Positions 1 through 6,901 of a stretch of 64,000 bases of DNA are shown in pieces (the stretch's first letter is position 1; each line of letters starts with the position of its first letter). The stretch is from Leuconostoc suionicum (lineage in GTDB: Bacteria; Bacillota; Bacilli; Lactobacillales; Lactobacillaceae): contig NZ_CP015247.1 of NCBI RefSeq assembly GCF_001891125.1, positions 576,501-640,500 on the forward strand. The letters run 5' to 3'. A model generated the notes under the pieces. The model searched no databases. It saw nothing but the letters and a program-made list of their open reading frames with translations, and had not been told where the DNA came from. The position numbers and the translations under genes were made by a program.

Positions 1-56
1 TTGGACTAGGTGTTGATGAAATTACGACGGATGCTAATAGTTTTAGTTTAAACTGA
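1..56 (+). CDS. 3' end of an unidentified gene (partial)
   Basis: An open frame enters from the left edge and stops with TGA at 54-56, giving about 17 residues that end in a GVDEITTD-like segment. This faintly recalls the C-terminus of glycerophosphodiester phosphodiesterases (GVDGIITD), but so little is visible that I do not assign a function. About 75 bases of non-coding sequence separate it from ruvA. Confidence 0.4.
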   Translation, partial: GLGVDEITTDANSFSLN

Positions 57-131
57 TTTATTTTAGGGTGAGTGCTATGTGCGTTTTATGCTAAACTAAA
101 AGAAACTATTTGAAAGAGAGTTATTGCGTAA

Positions 132-722
132 ATGTATGAGTATATTAATGGGCTAATTACAAATATCACACCATCGTATATTGTGATTGCATCCCGAAGT
201 GGCGTGGGATATCGTCTGTACAGTGCTAATCCTTACCGTTTTGAGGAGAATGTGGAATCACATGTCTATGTGCAGCAAATTGTTCGTGAAAATGACATCA
301 GTTTATATGGATTCATTGACGCTGATGAGAAAGCCTTATTTAATAAGCTATTAAATGTTTCAGGGATTGGACCTAAAAGTGCCTTAGCTATTTTGGCAAA
401 TGGGGATGCCGAGGGCCTTATTAGTGCAGTTGAAAATGATAATGTGGCTTATTTGACACAATTCCCTGGTGTCGGAAAGAAAACGGCTCAGCAAATTGTT
501 TTGGATTTGAAAGGTAAGTTGGATGAGTTAGCATCTAAAACAGGTATGATTAATGCTTCAAGTAATCCAGAACAATCTCAAGCTTTAGATGATGCACTTG
601 AAGCACTATTAGCACTTGGCTACACAGCTAAAGATGTGAAAGCAGTTGCCCAGATTATTGGTCGCAATAGCGATACTACAGATGGATATATTCGCTCAGC
701 TTTAAAGCTGTTGGTTAAATAA
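132..722 (+). CDS. ruvA: Holliday junction branch migration protein RuvA
   Basis: RuvA binds four-way DNA junctions and loads the RuvB helicase for branch migration in recombinational repair. The 196-residue length is normal for the family. The N-terminal OB fold (about 1-65) opens MYEYINGLI. Two helix-hairpin-helix motifs follow, around VSGIGPKSALAIL (about 75-90) and FPGVGKKTAQQIV (about 110-125). A short C-terminal RuvB-contact domain begins near residue 150. A purine-rich stretch (GAAAGAGAG) lies upstream of the ATG. No ruvB follows: the next gene is a nucleoside kinase behind a terminator, so ruvA is separated from ruvB here. Confidence 0.95.
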   Translation: MYEYINGLITNITPSYIVIASRSGVGYRLYSANPYRFEENVESHVYVQQIVRENDISLYGFIDADEKALFNKLLNVSGIGPKSALAILANGDAEGLISAVENDNVAYLTQFPGVGKKTAQQIVLDLKGKLDELASKTGMINASSNPEQSQALDDALEALLALGYTAKDVKAVAQIIGRNSDTTDGYIRSALKLLVK

Positions 723-746
723 AAACGTCCGTGAGGATGTTTTTTT
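722..746 (+). terminator. Rho-independent terminator after ruvA
   Basis: AAAACGTCC and GGATGTTTT form a 9-bp stem with one G-U pair and a GTGA loop, followed by a T run. The stem begins at the ruvA stop codon, so ruvA ends a transcript here. Confidence 0.75.
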
Positions 747-796
747 AGAATAAATTGGTAGGCATTTAAAGTAGTCTGCATTTTGAAGGATGTATT

Positions 797-923
797 TGAT
801 ATAATAAATATTGTCTTTAATACTGAAAACACCTCGGAATATTTTGCGAGGATTCATCGGATATGACAAAAGTCGCTCACCAGCGATTACTTGAAAATGG
901 CTGATTTAAACTAATTTTCAAGT
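797..923 (+). promoter_or_regulatory. Extended -10 promoter and structured leader of the nucleoside kinase gene
   Basis: TGATATAAT at 797-805 is a perfect extended -10 element, so a transcript would begin near 812 and carry a leader of about 145 nt. The leader contains three consecutive hairpins: CCTCG/CGAGG (832-836 with 847-851), TCGCT/AGCGA (873-877 with 882-886), and a perfect 10-bp stem ACTTGAAAAT/ATTTTCAAGT (889-898 with 914-923). I do not recognise a known riboswitch class, and no T-tract follows the last stem, so any control would be on translation or RNA stability. Confidence 0.5.
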
Positions 924-956
924 CAAAATAATGAAAACATCAGGAAGAAGGTTGTC

Positions 957-1589
957 ATGGTGATTATTACTGCGGGTATGATCGGTGTTGGTAAAACAAC
1001 ACTCACAAGTTTGATTGCAGAGCATATGAACACGAAAGCATTTTATGAACCGGTAGGCGATAATCCCGTTTTACCGCTTTATTACTCCGATCCAAAGCAA
1101 TATGGTTTCTTGTTGCAAATATACTTTTTAAATCGTCGTTTTGACATGATTAAGCAAGCATTGGCGGACGATAATAATGTGCTTGATCGTTCAATTTATG
1201 AAGATGCCTTGTTCACAGAAGAAAACCACAAAGATGGTAATATCTCTGACTCTGAGATGGACGTTTATACCAGCCTATTAGATAATATGATGGCTGAACT
1301 ACAAAAAATGCCTAAAAAAGCTCCTGATTTGATGGTATATGCTGAAACTGATTTTGAAACCATTTTATACCGTATTAAAAAGCGTGGTCGTGATTATGAA
1401 CAATTTGATAATAACGAAGGTTTAAGATCCTATTATTACAAAATGTGGTCAGCTTATCGTGATTGGTTCGATGCTTATGATGCATCTCCAAAGATTAAAA
1501 TCGATTTGCAGACTTATGATCTTGAGCAAGCAGATAACCAAAAGATTATTTTGGAACAAATTGATGATGCACTAAAAGCCATTCGATAA
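957..1589 (+). CDS. Deoxynucleoside kinase (dAK/dGK type)
   Basis: Phosphorylates deoxyadenosine and/or deoxyguanosine in the purine deoxynucleoside salvage pathway. The 210-residue protein has a P-loop GMIGVGKTT near residues 7-15, the EPVGDNP substrate segment after it, the LDRSIYED motif (DRS) around residue 80, and the RGRDYE lid segment of the dNK family. The SD-like AGGAAGAAGG ends 6 bases before the ATG. It appears to be a single-gene transcript bounded by a structured leader and a strong terminator. Lactobacilli often carry two such kinases in tandem; only one is present here. Whether it prefers dA or dG cannot be read from the sequence. Confidence 0.88.
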   Translation: MVIITAGMIGVGKTTLTSLIAEHMNTKAFYEPVGDNPVLPLYYSDPKQYGFLLQIYFLNRRFDMIKQALADDNNVLDRSIYEDALFTEENHKDGNISDSEMDVYTSLLDNMMAELQKMPKKAPDLMVYAETDFETILYRIKKRGRDYEQFDNNEGLRSYYYKMWSAYRDWFDAYDASPKIKIDLQTYDLEQADNQKIILEQIDDALKAIR

Positions 1590-1591
1590 AT

Positions 1592-1625
1592 AAAAAAGAA
1601 GTTCAAATTTGAACTTCTTTTTTTT
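1592..1625. terminator. Bidirectional terminator between the kinase gene and mscL
   Basis: A 16-bp near-perfect inverted repeat centred on GTTCAAATTTGAAC has an A run on the left and a T run on the right. It can end both the rightward kinase transcript and the leftward mscL transcript. Confidence 0.9.
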
Positions 1626-2004
1626 AAGCTTTTTTCTCAGCATCTAACAAATCACGGATTTCTGTCAAAATCTCTAATTCAGGGTTAGCTTTTGCTTCTT
1701 CTTGTTTGTTAGCTTTAAACAAGCGGTTAATAAACTTAACAATCAGAAATACAACGAAAGCAGTAATCAAAAAATTAATTACGTCATTTAAGAAAGCACC
1801 ATATTTAAATGTTAACGTCTTTGTAATGACAAGTTGCAATTGGTCTAAGTCTGTTGTTCCGCCAGTTGCAAATGCAATGATTGGACTGATTAAGTTAGTT
1901 GTTAATGACTTAACCAACCCAGTAAAGGCACCACCAATAATGACACCAACTGCCAAGTCAAGTACATTTCCTCGCATAATAAAAGCTTTGAATTCCGATA
2001 ACAT
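1624..2004 (-). CDS. mscL: Large-conductance mechanosensitive channel MscL
   Basis: A pressure-relief pore in the cytoplasmic membrane that opens on hypo-osmotic shock. The 126 residues open [20 protein letters not shown], the conserved MscL N-terminal helix and start of TM1; TM2 lies around residues 65-95 and a charged C-terminal helix follows. I chose the ATG at 2004 because AGAGGAAA lies just upstream; the frame stays open 17 codons further upstream, but that extension lacks homology and an SD. It stands alone and shares a bidirectional terminator with the convergent kinase gene. Confidence 0.94.
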   Translation of the reverse strand: MLSEFKAFIMRGNVLDLAVGVIIGGAFTGLVKSLTTNLISPIIAFATGGTTDLDQLQLVITKTLTFKYGAFLNDVINFLITAFVVFLIVKFINRLFKANKQEEAKANPELEILTEIRDLLDAEKKA

Positions 2005-2175
2005 TAAGTTTTTTCCTCTATTCTCTTTAAAATTATTCTTGATTAAATTATACAATAAATGCAGATTTTTGCCAAAAAAACGAATAATATGATATTTTAA
2101 TTTTCGTTTAATTGATTTGAATTTAATTTAGAGGTGCTAAATTACCAATATTAAGAAATGTTAAGGAGCATTATT

Positions 2176-3645
2176 ATGGATTTTATCAAACGTGCTGGGC
2201 TCTATTTACGGCAAAAAATAGGGCGTACAGCGTTGATCACACTGGTGATGAGTGCCATTATGATATTTGTATTGGCAGGTATCATCATTCAAAGTGCTGC
2301 TATTCAAGCAACGAATAGTGCTAAAAATTCGGCAGGTACGACGGTTACTTTAAGTGCAGACCGTGAAAAAGCTTTTGCCTCAATGCGCAAAAGTCAAAGC
2401 AGCTCGTCTTCATCAAGTAGCTCATCGTCGAATGCAGCACCGGCTGCCATTACAATGCCAAGTGTAAAAATTAAAACGGCTGAAAAAATTGCTGCTTTGA
2501 GTAATGTGGCAGGTTATCAATATAGTAATAGTGCTTCAGTAAACGCTAGTGGCTTTTCGGCGGTTACAACATCTTCGTCAAGTGGCGGTGGTCAAGGTGG
2601 ATTCAGTGGTTCATCAAACAGCGGTGATATAACAATTAGCGGTGTGTCAACAACAGCTGCCGAAACGAATTTCAAATCAAAAAGTTATAAAATCACATCA
2701 GGTCGCGGTATTACCGCCGCTGATAAAAATACTAATAATGTTGTGATTGAAAGTGAATTGGCAACAAGCAACAGCTTAAAAGTTGGCAGCACTATTAAGG
2801 TTAAAACGACAGATGATGATTCAAAAACGTATACGTTAAATGTTGTGGGTATTTACAAAGCAAAAACATCAACATCAAGTCAAGGTGGACCAAATATGAG
2901 TGATCCATCAAATACAATTTATTCAAGTTATACATTTGCAGGAACAGTTAATGGTGACACAACATCTGTAACCAGCGTTGTTTACACATTAACAGATTCA
3001 TCTAAAGAAAAGGCATTTACAAAGCAAGCTAAGAAGCTAATTTCAAGCAGTTTCAGTTTGACATCTAGTTCTGAAACTTATGCTTTGTTGATGAAGCCTA
3101 TGAAGAATGTTCAAAGTTTTGCCAATAAGATTGTTTGGATTGTTGGTATTGCTGGTACGATTATTTTGGCATTAATTACCGTTTTGATGATTCGAGAACG
3201 TCGTCATGAGATTGGTGTCTTGATGGCATTAGGGGAAAGTAAGTTTAAAATTGTGCTTCAACTTTTCTCAGAATTATTTGCGGTATTAGTATTGTCTCTA
3301 GTGATTGCAGGAGTTGCTGGAAACTTTGTAGGAAATGCGGTAGGGAAGCAACTTGTTTCACAACAAACTACTGCTACGCAATCAACTAGCACTGGCGCTG
3401 GGTTTGGTGGTGGTGGACAACAACCAGGGGGTGGCGGTGGAACAGCACCTTCTGGCGCTGGTAGAAGTGGTCAAACTAGTATGACAGCTAGTGGCAGTCA
3501 AGTAAGCACCCTAAAAACAAAGATTAGCGCAAAGTCAATGGCTGAACTTGGTGGCCTAGGTTTGGGAATCATAGCGATTGCTGTCGTCGCTGGATCAACA
3601 CCAATTTTCCGCTTAAAGCCAAAAAAGATTTTGTCAAATGAATAA
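2176..3645 (+). CDS. ABC transporter permease with MacB-like extracellular domain
   Basis: Membrane subunit of an exporter-type or mechanotransmission ABC system. TM1 is at about residues 15-40, a long extracellular MacB-core-like domain follows, then three TM helices of the FtsX fold after about residue 320 (opening with IVWIVGIAGTIILALITVLM, then RERRHEIGVLMALG). The extracellular part contains a run of ten serines near residue 80, and a Gly/Gln/Ser-rich stretch sits between TM3 and TM4. I placed the start at ATG 2176 because AAGGAG at 2163-2168 precedes it; the ATG at 2158 has no SD. The ATPase gene follows 60 bases downstream. The substrate is unknown. Confidence 0.85.
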   Translation: MDFIKRAGLYLRQKIGRTALITLVMSAIMIFVLAGIIIQSAAIQATNSAKNSAGTTVTLSADREKAFASMRKSQSSSSSSSSSSSNAAPAAITMPSVKIKTAEKIAALSNVAGYQYSNSASVNASGFSAVTTSSSSGGGQGGFSGSSNSGDITISGVSTTAAETNFKSKSYKITSGRGITAADKNTNNVVIESELATSNSLKVGSTIKVKTTDDDSKTYTLNVVGIYKAKTSTSSQGGPNMSDPSNTIYSSYTFAGTVNGDTTSVTSVVYTLTDSSKEKAFTKQAKKLISSSFSLTSSSETYALLMKPMKNVQSFANKIVWIVGIAGTIILALITVLMIRERRHEIGVLMALGESKFKIVLQLFSELFAVLVLSLVIAGVAGNFVGNAVGKQLVSQQTTATQSTSTGAGFGGGGQQPGGGGGTAPSGAGRSGQTSMTASGSQVSTLKTKISAKSMAELGGLGLGIIAIAVVAGSTPIFRLKPKKILSNE

Positions 3646-3705
3646 AGTAAAACTATTACAAAATTATTCATGCGCCTTAATGGCTAATCAAAAGGAGAAT
3701 TATTT

Positions 3706-4368
3706 ATGACATTGGCAATAAAAGATTTAACACATCAATATAATGCACAAGAAAAGCCACTATATGAACATATCAATATGTCATTTGAACCGAAAACATT
3801 GTACAGTATCGTCGGACAATCTGGTTCTGGTAAAACAACATTACTTAGTTTTTTAGCAGGTTTAGACACACCATCCGAGGGGACGATTACGCTAGATGGT
3901 GAGGATATTAGTAAGTATGGATTAACCAAATACCGGAATCAAAAGGTTGCGATCATTTTCCAATCATATAATCTCTTAAATTATATGACAGCCGCACAAA
4001 ATGTATCATCAGCGTTATCGATGACCAAATCAAAGCATACAGGCGACAAGGATTATATTTATGCAACCTTGGAGAAACTTGGTATTAACCGCACGCTGGC
4101 AGATAAAAATGTTCAGCAGTTGTCAGGTGGGCAGCAACAACGAGTGGCCATTGCTCGAGCTTTGGCTGTGGATGCTAAAATAGTTATTGCTGATGAGCCA
4201 ACAGGTAATCTGGATGAGGAAAATACACAAGAAGTCATCAAAATTTTCCAAGAACTGGCACATGAAGTTGGTAAAACAGTTATTTTAGTTACACACGAAC
4301 CCAATGTGGCTCAAGCAGCCGATGTGCAAATTAGTTTGAAAAATCGTCAGTTCACAATTGTAGAATAA
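3706..4368 (+). CDS. ABC transporter ATP-binding protein (LolD/MacB type)
   Basis: Nucleotide-binding subunit, 220 residues, that powers the permease encoded just upstream. Walker A is GQSGSGKTT (about residues 37-45), the Q-loop lies in IIFQSYNLLN, the signature is LSGGQQQR, and Walker B is VIADEPTGNLDE, followed by the H-loop VTHEP. The EPTGNLDE form is typical of the LolD/MacB/SalX group that pairs with FtsX-fold permeases. The SD is AAAGGAGAA. Whether the pair exports peptides or lipids, or works in a stress-sensing module, cannot be told: no sensor kinase or other partner lies nearby. Confidence 0.9.
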   Translation: MTLAIKDLTHQYNAQEKPLYEHINMSFEPKTLYSIVGQSGSGKTTLLSFLAGLDTPSEGTITLDGEDISKYGLTKYRNQKVAIIFQSYNLLNYMTAAQNVSSALSMTKSKHTGDKDYIYATLEKLGINRTLADKNVQQLSGGQQQRVAIARALAVDAKIVIADEPTGNLDEENTQEVIKIFQELAHEVGKTVILVTHEPNVAQAADVQISLKNRQFTIVE

Positions 4369-4376
4369 CATTCAAC

Positions 4377-4411
4377 AAAGAGCGCTATCATCAAAAGTTA
4401 GTGCTTTTTTT
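4377..4411 (+). terminator. Terminator after the ABC pair
   Basis: AGCGCTA pairs with TAGTGCT (one G-U) around an 11-base loop, followed by seven T residues. It closes the two-gene ABC operon and abuts the next promoter. Confidence 0.7.
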
Positions 4412-4412
4412 G

Positions 4413-4441
4413 TTGACAAATTAATGATGTATCTATATAGT
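4413..4441 (+). promoter_or_regulatory. Sigma-A promoter of the first ECF S-component gene
   Basis: TTGACA at 4413-4418, a 17-base spacer and TATAGT at 4436-4441 make a near-consensus vegetative promoter. The -35 begins immediately after the T-tract of the preceding terminator. The predicted leader is only about 25 nt, leaving no room for a riboswitch. Confidence 0.85.
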
Positions 4442-4473
4442 TTAGGGCATATGCAATTATTGGGGAGTCTATA

Positions 4474-5088
4474 ATGATTAATCAAAAAACACGTTATTTC
4501 GTAATAACGACACTTTTTATCGCAATTGTATTTTTACAAATTTTTGTTCCTTGGCTTGGATTATTGCCCCTTGGTGCATTTGTGGTTGGCGCTTCAGTGA
4601 CGATTATTCAATTTACCGTTGCCATTTCTAGCATTATTTTGGGTCCAAAATATGGCGCAATTGTTGGCTGCTGGTGGGGTTTATTATCATTTGCAAATGC
4701 CATAACCCACCCAGGAACGATAGGTTCTTTAATGTTTCAGAATCCCTTGACTGCCATTATCCCACGTGTTTTAATTGGTTTGATTGTTGGCTATCTCTTT
4801 AATAAGCTATTACGAAACCAGTCTACAGCGATTCGGACAGTTGGGTTAGGGGTATTAGGTACAACAGCAGCTTTAATCAACACAGCAGGAGTTGTTTTGC
4901 TAACCACATTAGGTTTTACTGTTATGCACACTAATTTCACGGGTGTACCAACGCATAACATCTTAGCTTGGCTGATCAGCATTGTCTCATTTAATGCCTT
5001 GTTTGAAATGATTGTAGGTTTTATTTTAGTTAGTGTAATCGGTAGTGTATTGTTACCAATAGCGGAAAGAGCGAATATAATAGGATAG
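4474..5088 (+). CDS. ECF transporter S-component, paralogue 1
   Basis: Substrate-capturing membrane subunit of an energy-coupling-factor importer; it would share the EcfAA'T module, which is not in this window. The 204 residues form five to six TM helices. Family-like segments include QFTVAISSIILGPKYGAIVG (about 48-67) and IPRVLIGLIVG, as in the S-component family that includes the riboflavin and pantothenate proteins. The substrate cannot be assigned from sequence; a vitamin such as pantothenate is a guess. A full-length paralogue lies downstream at 5300, with a tRNA gene on the other strand in between. SD-like TTGGGGAG precedes the ATG. Confidence 0.85.
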   Translation: MINQKTRYFVITTLFIAIVFLQIFVPWLGLLPLGAFVVGASVTIIQFTVAISSIILGPKYGAIVGCWWGLLSFANAITHPGTIGSLMFQNPLTAIIPRVLIGLIVGYLFNKLLRNQSTAIRTVGLGVLGTTAALINTAGVVLLTTLGFTVMHTNFTGVPTHNILAWLISIVSFNALFEMIVGFILVSVIGSVLLPIAERANIIG

Positions 5089-5117
5089 AAAAAGGGTGCC
5101 AATCGGCACCCTTTTCT
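5089..5117. terminator. Bidirectional terminator between the S-component gene and tRNA-Arg
   Basis: AAAAAGGGTGCC and GGCACCCTTTTC form a strong stem with an AATC loop. The T run on the right serves the S-component gene, and the A run on the left gives a T run for the convergent tRNA transcript. Confidence 0.88.
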
Positions 5118-5119
5118 TA

Positions 5120-5192
5120 TGCGTCTACCCAGACTCGAACTGGGAGCTAAAACTTAGGAGGTTCTTGTTCTATCCTGTTGAACTATAGACGC
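5120..5192 (-). tRNA. tRNA-Arg(CCU)
   Basis: The reverse strand folds as a cloverleaf. The acceptor stem is GCGTCTA/TAGACGC with discriminator A. The anticodon stem AGAAC/GTTTT encloses loop CTCCTAA, so the anticodon is CCU, reading AGG. The T-arm is CCCAG-TTCGAGT-CTGGG. The 3' CCA is not encoded. A promoter on the same strand (TTGTTT, 17 bases, TATAAT) lies just upstream, at about 5206-5234. The gene is transcribed against its neighbours, lying between two tandem S-component paralogues. Confidence 0.97.
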
Positions 5193-5299
5193 AGTACTCA
5201 TAAATTATACCGATATTTGGCGACAAAAACAAATGTTAAATGAATAATGTTGCTCTATGATATGATATAAAGCGTGGAATATACATAGGAGCAAATATT

Positions 5300-5914
5300 A
5301 TGACCAACAATAAGACAAAATATTTGGTAGTTACAACTTTCTTTATGGCAATTATCTTATTACAAGTACTGATTCCTTGGCTTGGGTATATACCGCTCGG
5401 TGCTGTTATTGTAGGTGCACAACCAACAATCATACAGTTCACCGTAGCTATCGCTGCAATTCTTTTAGGAGCACGTTGGGGTGCCTTTATTGGTGGCTTC
5501 TGGGGGTTATTAACTTTTTGGCAAGCTTGGTCGACACCGGGTTCTATTGGTTCATTAATGTTTCAAAATCCTTTTACGGCGTTTATACCTCGTATTTTGG
5601 TAGGGCTGGTAATTGGTATGGCGTTTAATAAGTGGTTACGCAACAAAAATTTAGGTGTTCGTACGCTTGGATTAGGATTCTTGGGTGGACTAGCCGCTTT
5701 GATTAATACAGTTGGAGTGGTGCTACTTACTGTCATCGGTTTTACGGTGATGCGCACGAATTTCACCGGCATACCCAATCACAATTTATTAGGCTGGCTA
5801 TTAGGCATCGTGTCGTTTAACAGCATTTTTGAAATTATTACTGGAATCATTTTGGTAGCTGCCATTGGGAATGCTTTGGTCCCCATTGCTGAAAGAGCTG
5901 GGATAAAAGGGTAG
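5300..5914 (+). CDS. ECF transporter S-component, paralogue 2
   Basis: Alignable end to end with the S-component at 4474: same 204-residue length, the same GSIGSLMFQNP and TNFTGIP segments, and the same LVPIAERAGI-type ending, so the two arose by tandem duplication. Paralogue 2 differs in the segment after the third helix (FWGLLTFWQAWSTPGS against WWGLLSFANAITHPGT), in a region where S-components often contact ligand, so the two may bind different molecules. SD-like TAGGAGC precedes the ATG. The likely -10 is in the TATGATATAAA stretch at about 5259-5270. Confidence 0.85.
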   Translation: MTNNKTKYLVVTTFFMAIILLQVLIPWLGYIPLGAVIVGAQPTIIQFTVAIAAILLGARWGAFIGGFWGLLTFWQAWSTPGSIGSLMFQNPFTAFIPRILVGLVIGMAFNKWLRNKNLGVRTLGLGFLGGLAALINTVGVVLLTVIGFTVMRTNFTGIPNHNLLGWLLGIVSFNSIFEIITGIILVAAIGNALVPIAERAGIKG

Positions 5915-5923
5915 CAGCATAAT

Positions 5924-5955
5924 AAAAAAAGACATCAGTTAAGGTGTCTTTTTTT
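5924..5955. terminator. Bidirectional terminator
   Basis: AAAAAAAGACA and TGTCTTTTTTT pair across a 10-base loop. It ends the S-component 2 transcript and the convergent gene at 5954-6610. Confidence 0.85.
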
Positions 5956-6610
5956 ATTGTAAACCTGATTGTGTTTTGTTACTTGCAATGAGTTGGACGT
6001 TATTGCTTTCACCGCTAGGTGTAAAGACGATAGAGACTTTTGCACCACTTTGGCTTTGCCAAGTAGCATAAGCATATTTTTGATCTGCAGTTAAGTAAGT
6101 AGGGTTACCGTAAGTAGCACGAATTTGGTCATAAGTGGCTGAACCAAGGGCAACTTCATTATAAGTTGCCAAAGACCAGTTTCCAAATGTAGTTGTACTT
6201 GATGAAGCGGCACTTGATGAGGAAGAACTACCGCTAACACTAGATGTATTGCTGTTATCTTGTACTGGTGTCTGCGTTGCATCTTGGGTAGCACTGCTTA
6301 AGACTTGGGAAACTTCGCTACTAGCAACAGATGGAGCTGCAGCCACGCTTGTGGAAGAACTTATAATTGAAGTGGATTCTTCTGCTGAAGTACTGTTTGA
6401 TGTATCTGAAGAGGTACTTGCTTTTTTTGTCTTCTTTTTGCTTGAAGAAGTTGATGAGCTATGGGAAACTTTGCTTGAAGAAGTTGCTTTTTTGTTGTCA
6501 GATTGGTGACCAACAATTACAAATCCTATCACGACTACTGCAATAAAAATAATAATTATTATAATGGCATTGCGAACTTTGTGTGATGGTTTGAATGGAT
6601 GACGTTGCAT
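5954..6610 (-). CDS. Membrane-anchored secreted protein with C-terminal DUF3862-like domain
   Basis: 218 residues from the ATG at 6610. This start is chosen because AAAGGAAC lies about 10 bases upstream; an in-frame ATG at 6631 lacks an SD. A basic N-terminus precedes one TM helix rich in Ile and Val (about residues 15-38), then a long Ser/Thr/Lys-rich linker (about 45-145), then a compact domain near the C-terminus. The segment YNEVALGSATYDQIRATYGNP resembles the SmpA/BLIP-like repeat of DUF3862 proteins. It is predicted to face outside. The function is not known. Confidence 0.75.
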   Translation of the reverse strand: MQRHPFKPSHKVRNAIIIIIIFIAVVVIGFVIVGHQSDNKKATSSSKVSHSSSTSSSKKKTKKASTSSDTSNSTSAEESTSIISSSTSVAAAPSVASSEVSQVLSSATQDATQTPVQDNSNTSSVSGSSSSSSAASSSTTTFGNWSLATYNEVALGSATYDQIRATYGNPTYLTADQKYAYATWQSQSGAKVSIVFTPSGESNNVQLIASNKTQSGLQ

Positions 6611-6736
6611 GAGGTATCTTGTTCCTTTCATCTATAGACATGCTTTTTATTAATTTTTATCTGTCATCTTAACAGATACTATTCTTCTATTATTAACACG
6701 CTGTTTCAATAATACCAGAAAAGAGTTGAAAAGTAT

Positions 6737-6901
6737 GCTAAAATAGAAACATTACGTATCGAGACAAGCAACAAGGAAGACCTCAGTGTTTTAGACCAGC
6801 AGGCTCCTGTTATTCATAAATATACGAATAAAAAAAGAATGTGTAGACTATGGTGATACCTAAAACATCTAGTTGATCACATGTTTATAAAGGAAAGATT
6901 A
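6737..6901 (+). promoter_or_regulatory. Extended -10 promoter and long leader of the RNase J2 gene
   Basis: TGCTAAAAT at 6737-6745 is an extended -10, predicting a leader of about 150 nt. In it TGTTTTAG (6787-6794) is perfectly complementary to CTAAAACA (6860-6867), enclosing smaller hairpins such as TATTC/GAATA followed by an A run. No known leader class is recognised. RNase genes often regulate themselves by cleaving their own 5' UTR, and this leader is long enough for that. Confidence 0.5.

Noticed and set aside
1706-2092. Forward ORF opposite mscL
   Set aside because: Shadow of mscL in another frame; no SD, no domain.
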